Of a stretch of 64,000 bases of DNA, positions 42,991-52,056 are shown one piece after another. The notes under the pieces were generated by a model that made no database searches, was not told where the DNA came from, and worked only from the letters and a program-made list of their open reading frames with translations. How positions within the stretch are numbered: the first letter of the stretch is position 1; every line of letters starts with the position of its first letter. The stretch is from Pseudomonas lini (GTDB lineage Bacteria; Pseudomonadota; Gammaproteobacteria; Pseudomonadales; Pseudomonadaceae): positions 186,001 through 250,000 of the forward strand of contig NZ_JYLB01000007.1 of NCBI RefSeq assembly GCF_001042905.1. The letters are read 5' to 3'. Both the position numbers and the translations under genes were made by a program.

Positions 42991-44529
42991 ATGAATCTGC
43001 TCAAATCGTTGGCCGCTGTCAGCTCTATCACGATGCTCTCCCGGGTTTTGGGGTTTGTTCGCGACACCCTTATCGCTCGCGCATTTGGTGCGGGAATGGC
43101 GACCGACGCCTTCTTTATCGCCTTCAAACTGCCCAATCTGCTGAGGCGGATCTTCGCCGAGGGAGCATTTTCGCAAGCTTTCGTGCCGATTCTCGCCGAA
43201 TATAAAAGCCAGAAGGGCGAGGAGGCGACGCGAACCTTCATTGCCTACGTCTCGGGCCTGCTGACGCTGGTGCTGGCGCTGGTCACCGCGTTGGGCATGC
43301 TCGCCGCGCCTTGGGTCATCTGGGCCACGGCACCGGGTTTCGTCACTACCCCGGAAAAATTCGAGCTGACCACCGATCTGCTGCGGGTCACTTTTCCTTA
43401 TATATTGCTGATCTCCCTGTCTTCATTGGCTGGAGCGATCCTCAATACCTGGAACCGTTTCTCGGTCCCGGCCTTCGTGCCGACCCTGCTCAATGTCAGC
43501 ATGATCATCTTTGCGGTGTTCCTGACGCCGTATTTCGATCCGCCGGTAATGGCGCTGGGCTGGGCCGTTCTGGTGGGTGGCCTGGCGCAATTGCTGTTTC
43601 AGCTGCCGCACCTGAAGAAAATCGGCATGCTGGTGCTGCCGCGCCTGAATCTGCGCGATAGCGGCGTCTGGCGGGTCATGAAACAGATGCTGCCAGCGAT
43701 CATCGGCGTTTCGGTGAGTCAGATTTCGCTGATCATCAACACCATATTTGCGTCGTTTCTGGTGGCGGGTTCCGTTTCCTGGATGTATTACGCCGATCGC
43801 CTGATGGAATTGCCATCCGGTGTGCTGGGTGTGGCTCTGGGCACGATTCTGCTGCCGACGCTGGCCAGGACTTATGCCAGCCAGGATCGCCACGAATACT
43901 CGCGGATCCTCGATTGGGGGCTGCGTCTGTGCTTCATGCTGGTATTGCCGTGCGCCCTGGCGCTGGGGATTCTGGCTGAGCCGTTGACGGTTTCGCTGTT
44001 CCAGTACGGTCAGTTCAGCGCTTTCGATGCGGCCATGACCCAGCGCGCGCTGATTGCTTATTCCGTCGGCTTGCTGGGGATTATCGTGATCAAAGTGTTG
44101 GCGCCGGGCTTTTATGCGCAACAAAACATCCGCACCCCGGTAAAAATCGCGATTTTCACCCTGATCGTCACTCAGCTGTTCAACCTGGTTCTGATTGGTC
44201 CGCTGGCTCATGCCGGTCTGGCCCTGGCCATCAGCGCGGGCGCCTGCATCAATGCCGGGCTGCTGTTTTATCAGCTGCGCAAGCAGCAGATGTATCAGCC
44301 GCAACCGGGCTGGGCAAAGTTCGGGCTCAAACTGCTGGTGGCGGTGGCGGTGATGTCCGCGGTATTGCTGGGCGCAATGCACTTCATGCCGGCCTGGGTG
44401 GAAGGGCATATGCTGGAGCGTTTGCTGCGTCTGGGCGCATTGGTAATCGCCGGCGTGGTGGTCTATTTCGGCATGTTGCTGTTGATGGGCTTCCGTTTGC
44501 GCGACTTCAATCGCAAAGCGTTGAGCTGA
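42991..44529 (+). CDS. murJ: Lipid II flippase MurJ
   Basis: A 512-residue polytopic membrane protein with about 14 transmembrane helices. The start MNLLKSLAAVSSITMLSRVL matches the family, and the charged cavity residues in LGFVRDTLIARAFGAG and NLLRRIFAEGAFSQAF are present. It flips lipid II across the inner membrane for peptidoglycan synthesis and is essential. A palindrome without a T-tract (CGAGCCG/CGGCTCG, near 44552-44578) lies between it and ribF. Confidence 0.95.
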   Translation: MNLLKSLAAVSSITMLSRVLGFVRDTLIARAFGAGMATDAFFIAFKLPNLLRRIFAEGAFSQAFVPILAEYKSQKGEEATRTFIAYVSGLLTLVLALVTALGMLAAPWVIWATAPGFVTTPEKFELTTDLLRVTFPYILLISLSSLAGAILNTWNRFSVPAFVPTLLNVSMIIFAVFLTPYFDPPVMALGWAVLVGGLAQLLFQLPHLKKIGMLVLPRLNLRDSGVWRVMKQMLPAIIGVSVSQISLIINTIFASFLVAGSVSWMYYADRLMELPSGVLGVALGTILLPTLARTYASQDRHEYSRILDWGLRLCFMLVLPCALALGILAEPLTVSLFQYGQFSAFDAAMTQRALIAYSVGLLGIIVIKVLAPGFYAQQNIRTPVKIAIFTLIVTQLFNLVLIGPLAHAGLALAISAGACINAGLLFYQLRKQQMYQPQPGWAKFGLKLLVAVAVMSAVLLGAMHFMPAWVEGHMLERLLRLGALVIAGVVVYFGMLLLMGFRLRDFNRKALS

Positions 44530-44658
44530 GGCTTTTGTCTCGATAAACACGGGCGAGCCGGCGGTTTTGTCGGCTCGATCACTTTGGGTTACGGTGTTGC
44601 CTGTCGTCGGCCGCCGGGTGTGGTTATAATCGACCACTTTATGAGCAAGAAGCGCGTT

Positions 44659-45609
44659 ATGCAGCTGGTTCGAGGCCTCCACAACCTGCGCCCCCAGCAT
44701 CGGGGCTGTGTCGCCACTATTGGCAACTTTGACGGTGTTCACCGTGGTCACCAGGCTATCCTGGCCCGGCTGCGTGAGCGTGCGCTCGAGTTGGGCGTGC
44801 CCAGCTGCGTGGTGATTTTTGAGCCGCAGCCGCGAGAATTTTTCGCCCCGGACACCGCCCCGGCCCGTCTGGCCCGCCTGCGGGACAAACTGCAGTTGCT
44901 GGCCGTGGAAGGTGTCGACCGGGTGCTGTGCCTGGCTTTCAATCAGCGCCTGAGCAAGCTCAGCGCCAGCGAATTCGTCGATACCATTCTGGTGGATGGC
45001 CTCGGCGTGCAGCATCTGGAAGTCGGCGACGATTTCCGTTTCGGCTGTGACCGGCTAGGGGATTTCGATTTCCTGCAACAGGCTGGCGTCCTTCAGGGGT
45101 TTACCGTCGAAGCGGCGCAGACCGTCGAGCTGGACGGCATTCGTGTCAGCAGCACTCAGGTGCGTAACGCCTTGGCGGCTGCGGATTTTGCCTTGGCCGA
45201 GCGGCTGCTCGGTCGTCCGTACCGGATTGCCGGGCGAGTCCTGCATGGCCAGAAGCTGGCGCGCCAGCTCGGTACGCCGACCGCCAACATACAACTCAAG
45301 CGTCGTCGTGTGCCGCTGTCCGGGGTTTTTCTGGTCAACGTCGACATCGACGGCAAGACCTGGCCAGGCGTCGCCAATATCGGCGTGCGGCCAACGGTCC
45401 AAGGTGATGGCAAAGCCCACCTCGAAGTACATCTTTTAGATTTTGCCGGCGATCTGTATGACCGGCGTTTGACGGTGGTTTTCCACCACAAGCTGCGTGA
45501 AGAGCAGCGTTTCGCCTCTCTGGAGGCGCTTAAGACGGCGATCAATGCGGATGTCGCCGCCGCCCGTGCCCTGTCGCACCTAGCGCCAATCGCTAATGAA
45601 GAGCCTTAA
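44659..45609 (+). CDS. ribF: Bifunctional riboflavin kinase/FAD synthetase
   Basis: A 316-residue enzyme. The N-terminal adenylyltransferase domain has the GNFDGVHRGHQ nucleotide-binding motif (residues 22-32) and SSTQVRNAL. The C-terminal kinase domain (about 185-305) has GTPTANIQL and the VANIGVRPTV motif. It converts riboflavin to FMN and then FAD. The start at MQLVRGLHNL matches family members; an ATG six codons upstream is also in frame. The stop is immediately followed by ileS with no intervening base. Confidence 0.95.
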   Translation: MQLVRGLHNLRPQHRGCVATIGNFDGVHRGHQAILARLRERALELGVPSCVVIFEPQPREFFAPDTAPARLARLRDKLQLLAVEGVDRVLCLAFNQRLSKLSASEFVDTILVDGLGVQHLEVGDDFRFGCDRLGDFDFLQQAGVLQGFTVEAAQTVELDGIRVSSTQVRNALAAADFALAERLLGRPYRIAGRVLHGQKLARQLGTPTANIQLKRRRVPLSGVFLVNVDIDGKTWPGVANIGVRPTVQGDGKAHLEVHLLDFAGDLYDRRLTVVFHHKLREEQRFASLEALKTAINADVAAARALSHLAPIANEEP

Positions 45610-48441
45610 ATGACCGACTATAAAGCCACGCTAAACCTTCCGGACACCGCCTTCCCAATGAAGGCCGGCCTGCCTCAGCGCGAACCGCAGATTCTGCAGC
45701 GCTGGGACAGCATTGGCCTGTACGGTAAGTTGCGCGAGATTGGCAAGGATCGTCCGAAGTTCGTACTTCACGACGGTCCTCCGTACGCCAACGGCACGAT
45801 TCACATCGGTCATGCGCTGAACAAGATTCTCAAGGACATGATCATCCGCTCGAAAACCCTGTCGGGTTTCGACGCGCCTTATGTTCCGGGCTGGGACTGC
45901 CACGGTCTGCCGATCGAGCACAAAGTCGAAGTGACCCACGGCAAGAACCTGGGCGCGGACAAGACCCGCGAACTGTGCCGTGCCTACGCGACAGAGCAAA
46001 TCGAAGGTCAGAAGTCCGAATTCATCCGTCTGGGCGTGTTGGGCGACTTCGCCAACCCGTACAAGACAATGGACTTCAAAAACGAGGCCGGTGAAATCCG
46101 CGCCCTGGCGGAAATCGTCAAGGGTGGCTTCGTGTTCAAGGGCCTGAAGCCTGTGAACTGGTGCTTTGACTGTGGTTCGGCCCTGGCTGAAGCGGAAGTC
46201 GAGTACGAGAACAAAAAATCCGCGACCATCGACGTGGCGTTCCCGATCGCTGACGAAGCCAAACTGGCTGCCGCGTTCGGTCTGCCGTCGCTGGGCAAAC
46301 CTGCCTCGATCGTGATCTGGACCACCACCCCGTGGACCATCCCGGCCAACCAGGCTTTGAACGTTCACCCGGAATTCAACTACGCACTGGTCGACGTCGG
46401 CGACAAACTGCTGGTGCTGGCTGAAGAGCTGGTCGAGTCGTGTCTGGCCCGCTACAGCCTGGAAGGCTCGGTCATTGCGACCACCACCGGTAAAGAACTG
46501 GAACTGATCAACTTCCGTCACCCGTTCTACGATCGTCTGTCGCCGGTTTACCTGGCCGAATACGTCGAACTGGGCGCGGGCACCGGCGTGGTTCACTCCT
46601 CGCCAGCCTACGGCGTAGACGACTTCGTGACCTGCAAAGCCTATGGCATGGTCAACGACGACATCCTCAATCCGGTGCAAAGCAACGGCGTGTACGCGAC
46701 GTCGCTGGAATTCTTCGGCGGCCAGTTTATCTGGAAGGCCAACCCGGCCATCGTCGACAAACTGTCGGAAGTCGGCGCGCTGCTGCACACCGAAACCATT
46801 GAACACAGCTACATGCATTGCTGGCGTCACAAGACTCCGCTGATCTACCGCGCCACCGCGCAGTGGTTCATCGGCATGGACAAAGAGCCTGCGACTGGCG
46901 AAACCCTGCGCAAGCGGGCGATCAAAGCCATCGAAGAGACCAAGTTCGTTCCGGCCTGGGGCCAGGCGCGTCTGCACTCGATGATCGCCAACCGTCCTGA
47001 CTGGTGCATCTCCCGTCAGCGCAACTGGGGCGTGCCGATCCCGTTCTTCCTGAACAAGGAAAGCGGCGAGCTGCACCCACGCACCGTCGAGCTGATGGAA
47101 ATCGTCGCCCAGCGCGTCGAAGTCGAAGGCATCGAAGCCTGGTTCAAGATGGACGCCGCCGAGTTGCTCGGTGAAGACGCGCCGCTGTACGACAAGATCA
47201 GCGATACCCTGGACGTCTGGTTCGACTCGGGCACCACGCACTGGCACGTCCTGCGCGGTTCGCACTCGATGGGCCACGAGACCGGTCCACGCGCCGACCT
47301 GTACCTGGAAGGTTCGGACCAACACCGCGGCTGGTTCCACTCGTCGTTGCTGACTGGTTGCGCCATCGACAACCACGCGCCATACCGCGAACTGCTGACT
47401 CACGGCTTCACCGTCGATGAGTCCGGTCGCAAGATGTCCAAGTCTTTGGGCAACGTGATCGCACCGCAGAAGGTCAACGACACCTTGGGCGCCGATATCA
47501 TGCGTCTGTGGGTCGCCTCTACCGACTACTCGGGTGAAATGGCGGTTTCCGAGCAGATCCTGCAACGCAGTGCGGACGCCTACCGGCGGATCCGTAACAC
47601 CGCGCGCTTCCTGCTCTCCAACCTGACCGGCTTCAACCCGGCCACCGACATCCTGCCGGCCGAAGAAATGCTGGCGCTGGACCGTTGGGCCGTGGACCGC
47701 ACCCTGCTGCTGCAACGCGAGCTGCAAGAGCACTACGGTGAATACCGCTTCTGGAACGTCTACTCCAAGATCCACAACTTCTGCGTGCAGGAGCTGGGCG
47801 GTTTCTACCTCGACATCATCAAGGACCGTCAGTACACCACTGGCGCCAACAGCAAGGCCCGTCGTTCGGCGCAAACCGCGCTGTACCACATCAGCGAAGC
47901 GCTGGTGCGCTGGATCGCGCCGATCCTGGCGTTCACCGCCGACGAGCTGTGGCAGTACCTGCCGGGCGAGCGTAACGAGTCTGTGATGCTCAACACCTGG
48001 TACGAAGGCCTGACCGAATTGCCGGAAGGCTTCGAGCTGGACCGCGCCTACTGGGAGCGGATCATGGCGGTGAAGGTGGCGGTCAACAAGGAAATGGAGA
48101 TCCAGCGCGCGGCGAAGGCCGTCGGTGGCAACCTGCAAGCCGAAGTGACGCTGTTCGCCGAAGACGCGCTGAGCGCCGACCTGGCCAAGCTGAGCAACGA
48201 ACTGCGCTTCGTGTTGATCACCTCGACTGCCACCGTTGCGCCGTTCGTTCAGGCGCCGGGCGATGCCGTAGTCACCGAAGTTGGCGGTTTGAAACTGCAA
48301 GTGGTCAAGTCGAGCCATGCCAAGTGCGCCCGTTGCTGGCACTGTCGTGAAGACGTCGGCGTGAACCCGGAGCATCCGGAAATCTGCGGTCGTTGCGTAG
48401 ACAACATCAGCGGCGCTGGCGAGGTTCGTCACTATGCCTAA
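45610..48441 (+). CDS. ileS: Isoleucine--tRNA ligase
   Basis: A 943-residue class I aminoacyl-tRNA synthetase. The HIGH motif is in PPYANGTIHIGHAL, the KMSKS motif is in ESGRKMSKSLGNV, and a CP1 editing domain lies between them (about 190-400; for example TTTPWTIPANQAL). The C-terminal zinc finger has KCARCWHCR and EICGRCV. It charges tRNA-Ile and edits mis-activated valine. It sits in the conserved ribF-ileS-lspA-fkpB-ispH operon and overlaps lspA by 8 bases. Confidence 0.98.
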   Translation: MTDYKATLNLPDTAFPMKAGLPQREPQILQRWDSIGLYGKLREIGKDRPKFVLHDGPPYANGTIHIGHALNKILKDMIIRSKTLSGFDAPYVPGWDCHGLPIEHKVEVTHGKNLGADKTRELCRAYATEQIEGQKSEFIRLGVLGDFANPYKTMDFKNEAGEIRALAEIVKGGFVFKGLKPVNWCFDCGSALAEAEVEYENKKSATIDVAFPIADEAKLAAAFGLPSLGKPASIVIWTTTPWTIPANQALNVHPEFNYALVDVGDKLLVLAEELVESCLARYSLEGSVIATTTGKELELINFRHPFYDRLSPVYLAEYVELGAGTGVVHSSPAYGVDDFVTCKAYGMVNDDILNPVQSNGVYATSLEFFGGQFIWKANPAIVDKLSEVGALLHTETIEHSYMHCWRHKTPLIYRATAQWFIGMDKEPATGETLRKRAIKAIEETKFVPAWGQARLHSMIANRPDWCISRQRNWGVPIPFFLNKESGELHPRTVELMEIVAQRVEVEGIEAWFKMDAAELLGEDAPLYDKISDTLDVWFDSGTTHWHVLRGSHSMGHETGPRADLYLEGSDQHRGWFHSSLLTGCAIDNHAPYRELLTHGFTVDESGRKMSKSLGNVIAPQKVNDTLGADIMRLWVASTDYSGEMAVSEQILQRSADAYRRIRNTARFLLSNLTGFNPATDILPAEEMLALDRWAVDRTLLLQRELQEHYGEYRFWNVYSKIHNFCVQELGGFYLDIIKDRQYTTGANSKARRSAQTALYHISEALVRWIAPILAFTADELWQYLPGERNESVMLNTWYEGLTELPEGFELDRAYWERIMAVKVAVNKEMEIQRAAKAVGGNLQAEVTLFAEDALSADLAKLSNELRFVLITSTATVAPFVQAPGDAVVTEVGGLKLQVVKSSHAKCARCWHCREDVGVNPEHPEICGRCVDNISGAGEVRHYA

Positions 48442-48946
48442 CGCCGTTGGCCGTTTCGGACGGCTGAGCTGGCTCTGGTTGAGTTTGCTGGTCCTGGTCA
48501 TCGACCAGGCCAGCAAGTTCTACTTCGAAGGCTCGCTGAGCATGTACCAGCAAATCGTGGTGATCCCCGATTACTTCAGCTGGACCCTGGCCTACAACAC
48601 CGGCGCGGCGTTCAGTTTCCTGGCTGACAGCTCGGGCTGGCAGCGCTGGCTGTTCGCCCTGATCGCAGTGGTGGTCAGTGCGGTGCTGGTGATCTGGCTC
48701 AAGCGCCTGGGGCGCAACGAAACCTGGCTGGCAGTCGCCTTGGCGCTGGTGCTGGGTGGCGCGTTGGGTAACCTGTACGACCGCATTGCCCTGGGCCATG
48801 TGATCGATTTCATTCTGGTGCATTGGCAGAATCGCTGGTATTTCCCGGCGTTCAACTTTGCCGACAGCGCAATTTCTGTCGGTGCCGTGATGCTTGCACT
48901 GGATATGTTCAAAAGTAAAAAGACCGGAGAAACCGTTCATGACTGA
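48434..48946 (+). CDS. lspA: Lipoprotein signal peptidase (signal peptidase II)
   Basis: A 170-residue inner membrane protein with four transmembrane helices. The two catalytic aspartates lie in GNLYDRIALGHVIDF and FNFADSAIS. It cleaves the signal peptide of diacylglyceryl-modified prolipoproteins before the lipidated Cys. Clients within this window include BamD and the orphan lipoprotein at 32455-34284. It overlaps both ileS and fkpB by 8 bases, indicating translational coupling. Confidence 0.97.
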   Translation: MPNAVGRFGRLSWLWLSLLVLVIDQASKFYFEGSLSMYQQIVVIPDYFSWTLAYNTGAAFSFLADSSGWQRWLFALIAVVVSAVLVIWLKRLGRNETWLAVALALVLGGALGNLYDRIALGHVIDFILVHWQNRWYFPAFNFADSAISVGAVMLALDMFKSKKTGETVHD

Positions 48947-49391
48947 ACAGGTATTGGCTGAGCAACGCATCGGCCAGAACACGGAAGTCACCTTGCACTT
49001 TGCATTGCGTCTGGAGAACGGCGACACCGTCGACAGTACCTTCGACAAAGCCCCGGCGACCTTCAAGGTTGGCGACGGCAGCCTGTTGCCAGGTTTCGAA
49101 GCAGCGCTGTTCGGCTTCAAGGCCGGCGACAAACGCACCCTGACCATCGAGCCGGAAAACGCCTTTGGTCAGCCGAACCCGCAAAACGTGCAGATCATCC
49201 CGCGTTCGCAGTTCAAGGATATGGAACTGTCGCCTGGCTTGCTGGTGATCTTCAACGATGCGGCCAATACTGAGCTGCCCGGTGTGGTGAAAGAATTCGA
49301 TGACGCTGAGGTGACCATCGACTTCAATCACCCGCTGGCCGGTAAAACCTTGACCTTTGACGTCGAGATCTTCAACGTCAAAGCGCTGTAA
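48939..49391 (+). CDS. fkpB: FKBP-type peptidyl-prolyl isomerase FkpB/SlpA
   Basis: A 150-residue SlpA/SlyD-like PPIase. The FKBP half includes VTLHFALRLENGDTVDSTF (partial motif) and VGDGSLLPGFEAALFGFKAGD. The inserted IF chaperone flap (about residues 70-130) includes FGQPNPQNVQIIP and VTIDFNHPLAGKTL. It assists folding as a proline isomerase and chaperone. It begins inside the lspA stop region (ATGACTGA) and belongs to the ispH operon. Confidence 0.94.
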   Translation: MTEQVLAEQRIGQNTEVTLHFALRLENGDTVDSTFDKAPATFKVGDGSLLPGFEAALFGFKAGDKRTLTIEPENAFGQPNPQNVQIIPRSQFKDMELSPGLLVIFNDAANTELPGVVKEFDDAEVTIDFNHPLAGKTLTFDVEIFNVKAL

Positions 49392-49393
49392 TA

Positions 49394-49487
49394 CTGTAGG
49401 AGCAGAGCTTGCTCGCGAAGACGTCATCACATTCAGCATCAATGTTGACTGGCACACCGCCTTCGCGAGCAAGCTCTGCTCCTACAG
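49394..49487. repeat. REPIN inside the lspA-fkpB-ispH operon
   Basis: CTGTAGGAGCAGAGCTTGCT arms in inverted orientation with spacer core ATTCAGCATCAATGTTGACT. It lies between fkpB and ispH, in a place that is usually tightly spaced. Confidence 0.92.
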
Positions 49488-49534
49488 GGATTGCAATGAT
49501 CTAACTTCCCTGCGCGCAAGACACGAGGCACAGC

Positions 49535-50482
49535 ATGCAAATCAAACTCGCCAACCCCCGTGGCTTCTGCGCCGGTGTGGACCGGGCGATCGAAATCGTC
49601 AACCGCGCCCTGGAAGTCTTCGGGCCGCCGATCTACGTGCGCCACGAAGTGGTCCACAATAAATTCGTCGTCGAAGACCTGCGCGCCCGTGGGGCGATCT
49701 TCGTCGAAGAGCTGGATCAGGTGCCGGACGACGTGATCGTGATCTTCAGCGCCCATGGCGTTTCCCAGGCCGTGCGTACTGAAGCCGCTGGCCGTGGCCT
49801 GAAGGTGTTCGACGCGACCTGCCCGCTGGTGACCAAGGTGCACATCGAAGTCGCGCGTTACAGCCGCGACGGCCGTGAATGCATCCTCATCGGCCACGCC
49901 GGTCACCCGGAAGTCGAAGGCACCATGGGCCAGTACGATGGCAGTAATGGTGGCGCGATCTATCTGGTCGAGGACGAGAAAGACGTCGCCGCGTTGCAGG
50001 TGAATAACCCTGAAAGACTGGCCTTCGTCACCCAGACCACCCTGTCCATGGACGATACCAGTCGCGTGATCGATGCCCTGCGTACTCGATTCCCAGCGAT
50101 CGGCGGTCCGCGCAAGGACGACATCTGCTACGCCACGCAAAACCGTCAGGATGCCGTCAAGCAACTGGCAGACGAATGCGATGTGGTGTTGGTGGTCGGC
50201 AGCCCGAACAGCTCCAACTCCAATCGCCTGCGTGAACTGGCTGAACGCATGGCCACCCCGGCCTATCTGATCGACGGCGCCGAAGACCTGCAAAAGAGCT
50301 GGTTCGACGGTGTCGAGCGAATTGGCATCACTGCCGGTGCCTCCGCTCCGGAAGTACTGGTTCGTGGCGTAATCCAGCAATTGCAGGCTTGGGGCGCCAC
50401 CGGGGCCGATGAACTGGCCGGCCGCGAGGAGAACATCACCTTCTCCATGCCTAAAGAGCTGCGCGTGCGCTCCTTGCTTTAA
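49535..50482 (+). CDS. ispH: 4-hydroxy-3-methylbut-2-enyl diphosphate reductase
   Basis: A 315-residue iron-sulfur enzyme of the MEP isoprenoid pathway. The three cluster Cys are in RGFCAGVDRAIE, FDATCPLVTK and DDICYATQNRQ. Substrate-binding His/Glu are in RHEVVHNKFVVEDL and GHAGHPEVEGT. It reduces HMBPP to IPP and DMAPP, feeding IspB in the same window. Its stop codon interleaves with that of fimT on the other strand (shared TTAA), so there is no intergenic terminator. Confidence 0.97.
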   Translation: MQIKLANPRGFCAGVDRAIEIVNRALEVFGPPIYVRHEVVHNKFVVEDLRARGAIFVEELDQVPDDVIVIFSAHGVSQAVRTEAAGRGLKVFDATCPLVTKVHIEVARYSRDGRECILIGHAGHPEVEGTMGQYDGSNGGAIYLVEDEKDVAALQVNNPERLAFVTQTTLSMDDTSRVIDALRTRFPAIGGPRKDDICYATQNRQDAVKQLADECDVVLVVGSPNSSNSNRLRELAERMATPAYLIDGAEDLQKSWFDGVERIGITAGASAPEVLVRGVIQQLQAWGATGADELAGREENITFSMPKELRVRSLL

Positions 50483-51006
50483 CGTTTTTCCCCTGGACAC
50501 AGCGTCTGCTCGGCCTGATGGCTGCGCAGGCTGACGCGGCCGGTCCGGGCCAGCACCACCTGGAGCTGACTCACCGGCTCGCGGCTTGCGCAAATGTGCA
50601 ATGTTCCCGCTTGAAAGGCCCGTCCGGGCATCAGTGGTTCGCCCAGACTGCTGAAACGCACGAAACGCCTGACCGCCCAATTGCCGACAATCGGCAACCG
50701 GGTGTTGCTCGCGTGCTCAACCAGCAGCGGATTGCTGCTGTCCTCCGGGCCCTTGCCGCTGATATCCAGAATGATCCGCCAGCCCTGACCCCAGTCGCCG
50801 TTGATGCCGTGTATCACAACACTCTGATTGCGTGTGATAGCAGCGGTTCTGGCATTGCGCATACCACTGACAATCGCCTGCGCCGCCTGCTTCCGATGGT
50901 TCGATTCTGTGAATGCAGCGAACGCCGGGCTGACCAGTTGCAGAACAATCCCGACAATTGTCAGTCCCATGAGCAGTTCGATCAGGCTGAAACCTTGCTG
51001 ATGCAT
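50479..51006 (-). CDS. fimT: GspH/FimT family minor pseudopilin FimT
   Basis: A 175-residue minor pilin. The prepilin leader MHQQG is followed by FSLIELLMGLTIVGIVLQLV, with the conserved Glu at +5 after the G/F processing site. The C-terminal part is a GspH-like beta-sheet with Cys residues (HICASREP and TLCPG) that could form a disulfide. FimT-type pilins have been linked to DNA uptake in some species. It diverges from the fimU-pilE operon, as in P. aeruginosa. Confidence 0.88.
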   Translation of the reverse strand: MHQQGFSLIELLMGLTIVGIVLQLVSPAFAAFTESNHRKQAAQAIVSGMRNARTAAITRNQSVVIHGINGDWGQGWRIILDISGKGPEDSSNPLLVEHASNTRLPIVGNWAVRRFVRFSSLGEPLMPGRAFQAGTLHICASREPVSQLQVVLARTGRVSLRSHQAEQTLCPGEKR

Positions 51007-51136
51007 GTCATTTCCTTCCCTGGAATGCTGCGGCCCGCACGATCCTGCGCGAGTAATGGCAAAACAACCGTACATCCGCCGGTCGAATGTTCTAGCGTGT
51101 AGAAGCAGGTATAGCCGACGGCAACGGAGGGCACCG

Positions 51137-51610
51137 ATGGATCATCGTACAAAAGGTTTCACGCTGATTGAGCTGCTGATCGCGCTCGCCGTGTTTCTGA
51201 TCCTGATCACCTTGGCCGTTCCGGCGTTTACCCGCTCGGTGCAGAACACTAAAGCCGACACCGAGATCGGCGACCTGCAACGTGCGCTCAACTATGCGCG
51301 GCTTGAGGCGATCGACCGGGGCATTACCACCCGGGTTCGCCCGACAGCAGGCGGGAGTGTCTGGACCGGCGATCTGACCGTTTATGACGGTACCGGCAAC
51401 CCGGCCAATGTATTGCGGGTTGTTCCAGCGATGAGCAGTGGTGCAACTCTGACGCTAACCTCAGGAGTGACCGCTATTGATTTCAACAATCTGGGCGGCT
51501 TGTCGGCACCGTCCACGGCAGTCGTGATCAGTTATGTACTGGGGGCGCAGAGCCGGACGCTGAATGTGTGTTTGAACGGACGAATTCTATTGGGTGGAAG
51601 TTGCGGATGA
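51137..51610 (+). CDS. fimU: Minor pilin FimU
   Basis: A 157-residue GspH/FimT-family minor pilin. The start is ATG at MDHRTKG, with GGAGG upstream. The processing site is G/FTLIELLIALAVFLILI with Glu+5. The C-terminal domain ends in NVCLNGRILLGGSCG, giving a probable disulfide loop. FimU starts the minor pilin operon and connects the priming subcomplex to the major pilin fibre in P. aeruginosa. Its stop overlaps pilV (ATGA). Confidence 0.85.
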   Translation: MDHRTKGFTLIELLIALAVFLILITLAVPAFTRSVQNTKADTEIGDLQRALNYARLEAIDRGITTRVRPTAGGSVWTGDLTVYDGTGNPANVLRVVPAMSSGATLTLTSGVTAIDFNNLGGLSAPSTAVVISYVLGAQSRTLNVCLNGRILLGGSCG

Positions 51611-52056
51611 GGGGTTGGAGCAAGCGCGCACAGGAGGGCATGACGCTGATCGAGGTACTGGTCGCGTTGTTGGTTCTGGCTGTGGGGTTGTTGGGCGCGG
51701 CGGCGATTCAGCTCAATGCGCTGAAGTACACCGATAGCTCGCGGATGACCAGTCAGGCGAGTTTTATCGCCTACGACATGATGGACCGCATACGCGCCAA
51801 CTCCGGCGCCGATTACACCGTTACGCCGCCGTCCTCGGGGAACCTGAGCGTGGCCCGGGATCAGGACCTTTACGACTTCACCAGCAACATCGTCAATTTC
51901 GGCGGCGCTACGGCGACTGGCAGCATCACCCGCAACCAGCGGGTGTACACCATCACCATTACCTGGGACGACTCACGAGCCGCCAATACCGCCGACTCGC
52001 GCCGCAGTTTCGTCCTCACCAGTCGCGCCACCGTTGACCCGGCGACGACACCATGA
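51607..52056 (+). CDS. pilV: Type IV pilus modification/minor pilin PilV
   Basis: A 149-residue minor pilin with prepilin site EG/MTLIEVLVALLVLAVGLLG; Glu+5 is retained. The soluble domain contains AYDMMDRIRANSGADYTV, which is typical of PilV (GspI-like). It is part of the PilVWX-PilY1 priming complex needed to start pilus assembly. It overlaps fimU and pilW by 4 bases (ATGA). Confidence 0.9.
   Translation: MRGWSKRAQEGMTLIEVLVALLVLAVGLLGAAAIQLNALKYTDSSRMTSQASFIAYDMMDRIRANSGADYTVTPPSSGNLSVARDQDLYDFTSNIVNFGGATATGSITRNQRVYTITITWDDSRAANTADSRRSFVLTSRATVDPATTP

Noticed and set aside
43423..45015. A 530-codon antisense frame across murJ and ribF
   Set aside because: Same composition artefact as over cstA (His/Gln/Arg-rich). 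The plus-strand genes are clear.
45631..48516. A very long open frame (over 900 codons) antisense to ileS
   Set aside because: It mirrors the high-GC third codon positions of ileS, lacks a credible start context and shows no recognisable domain. ileS itself is unmistakable.
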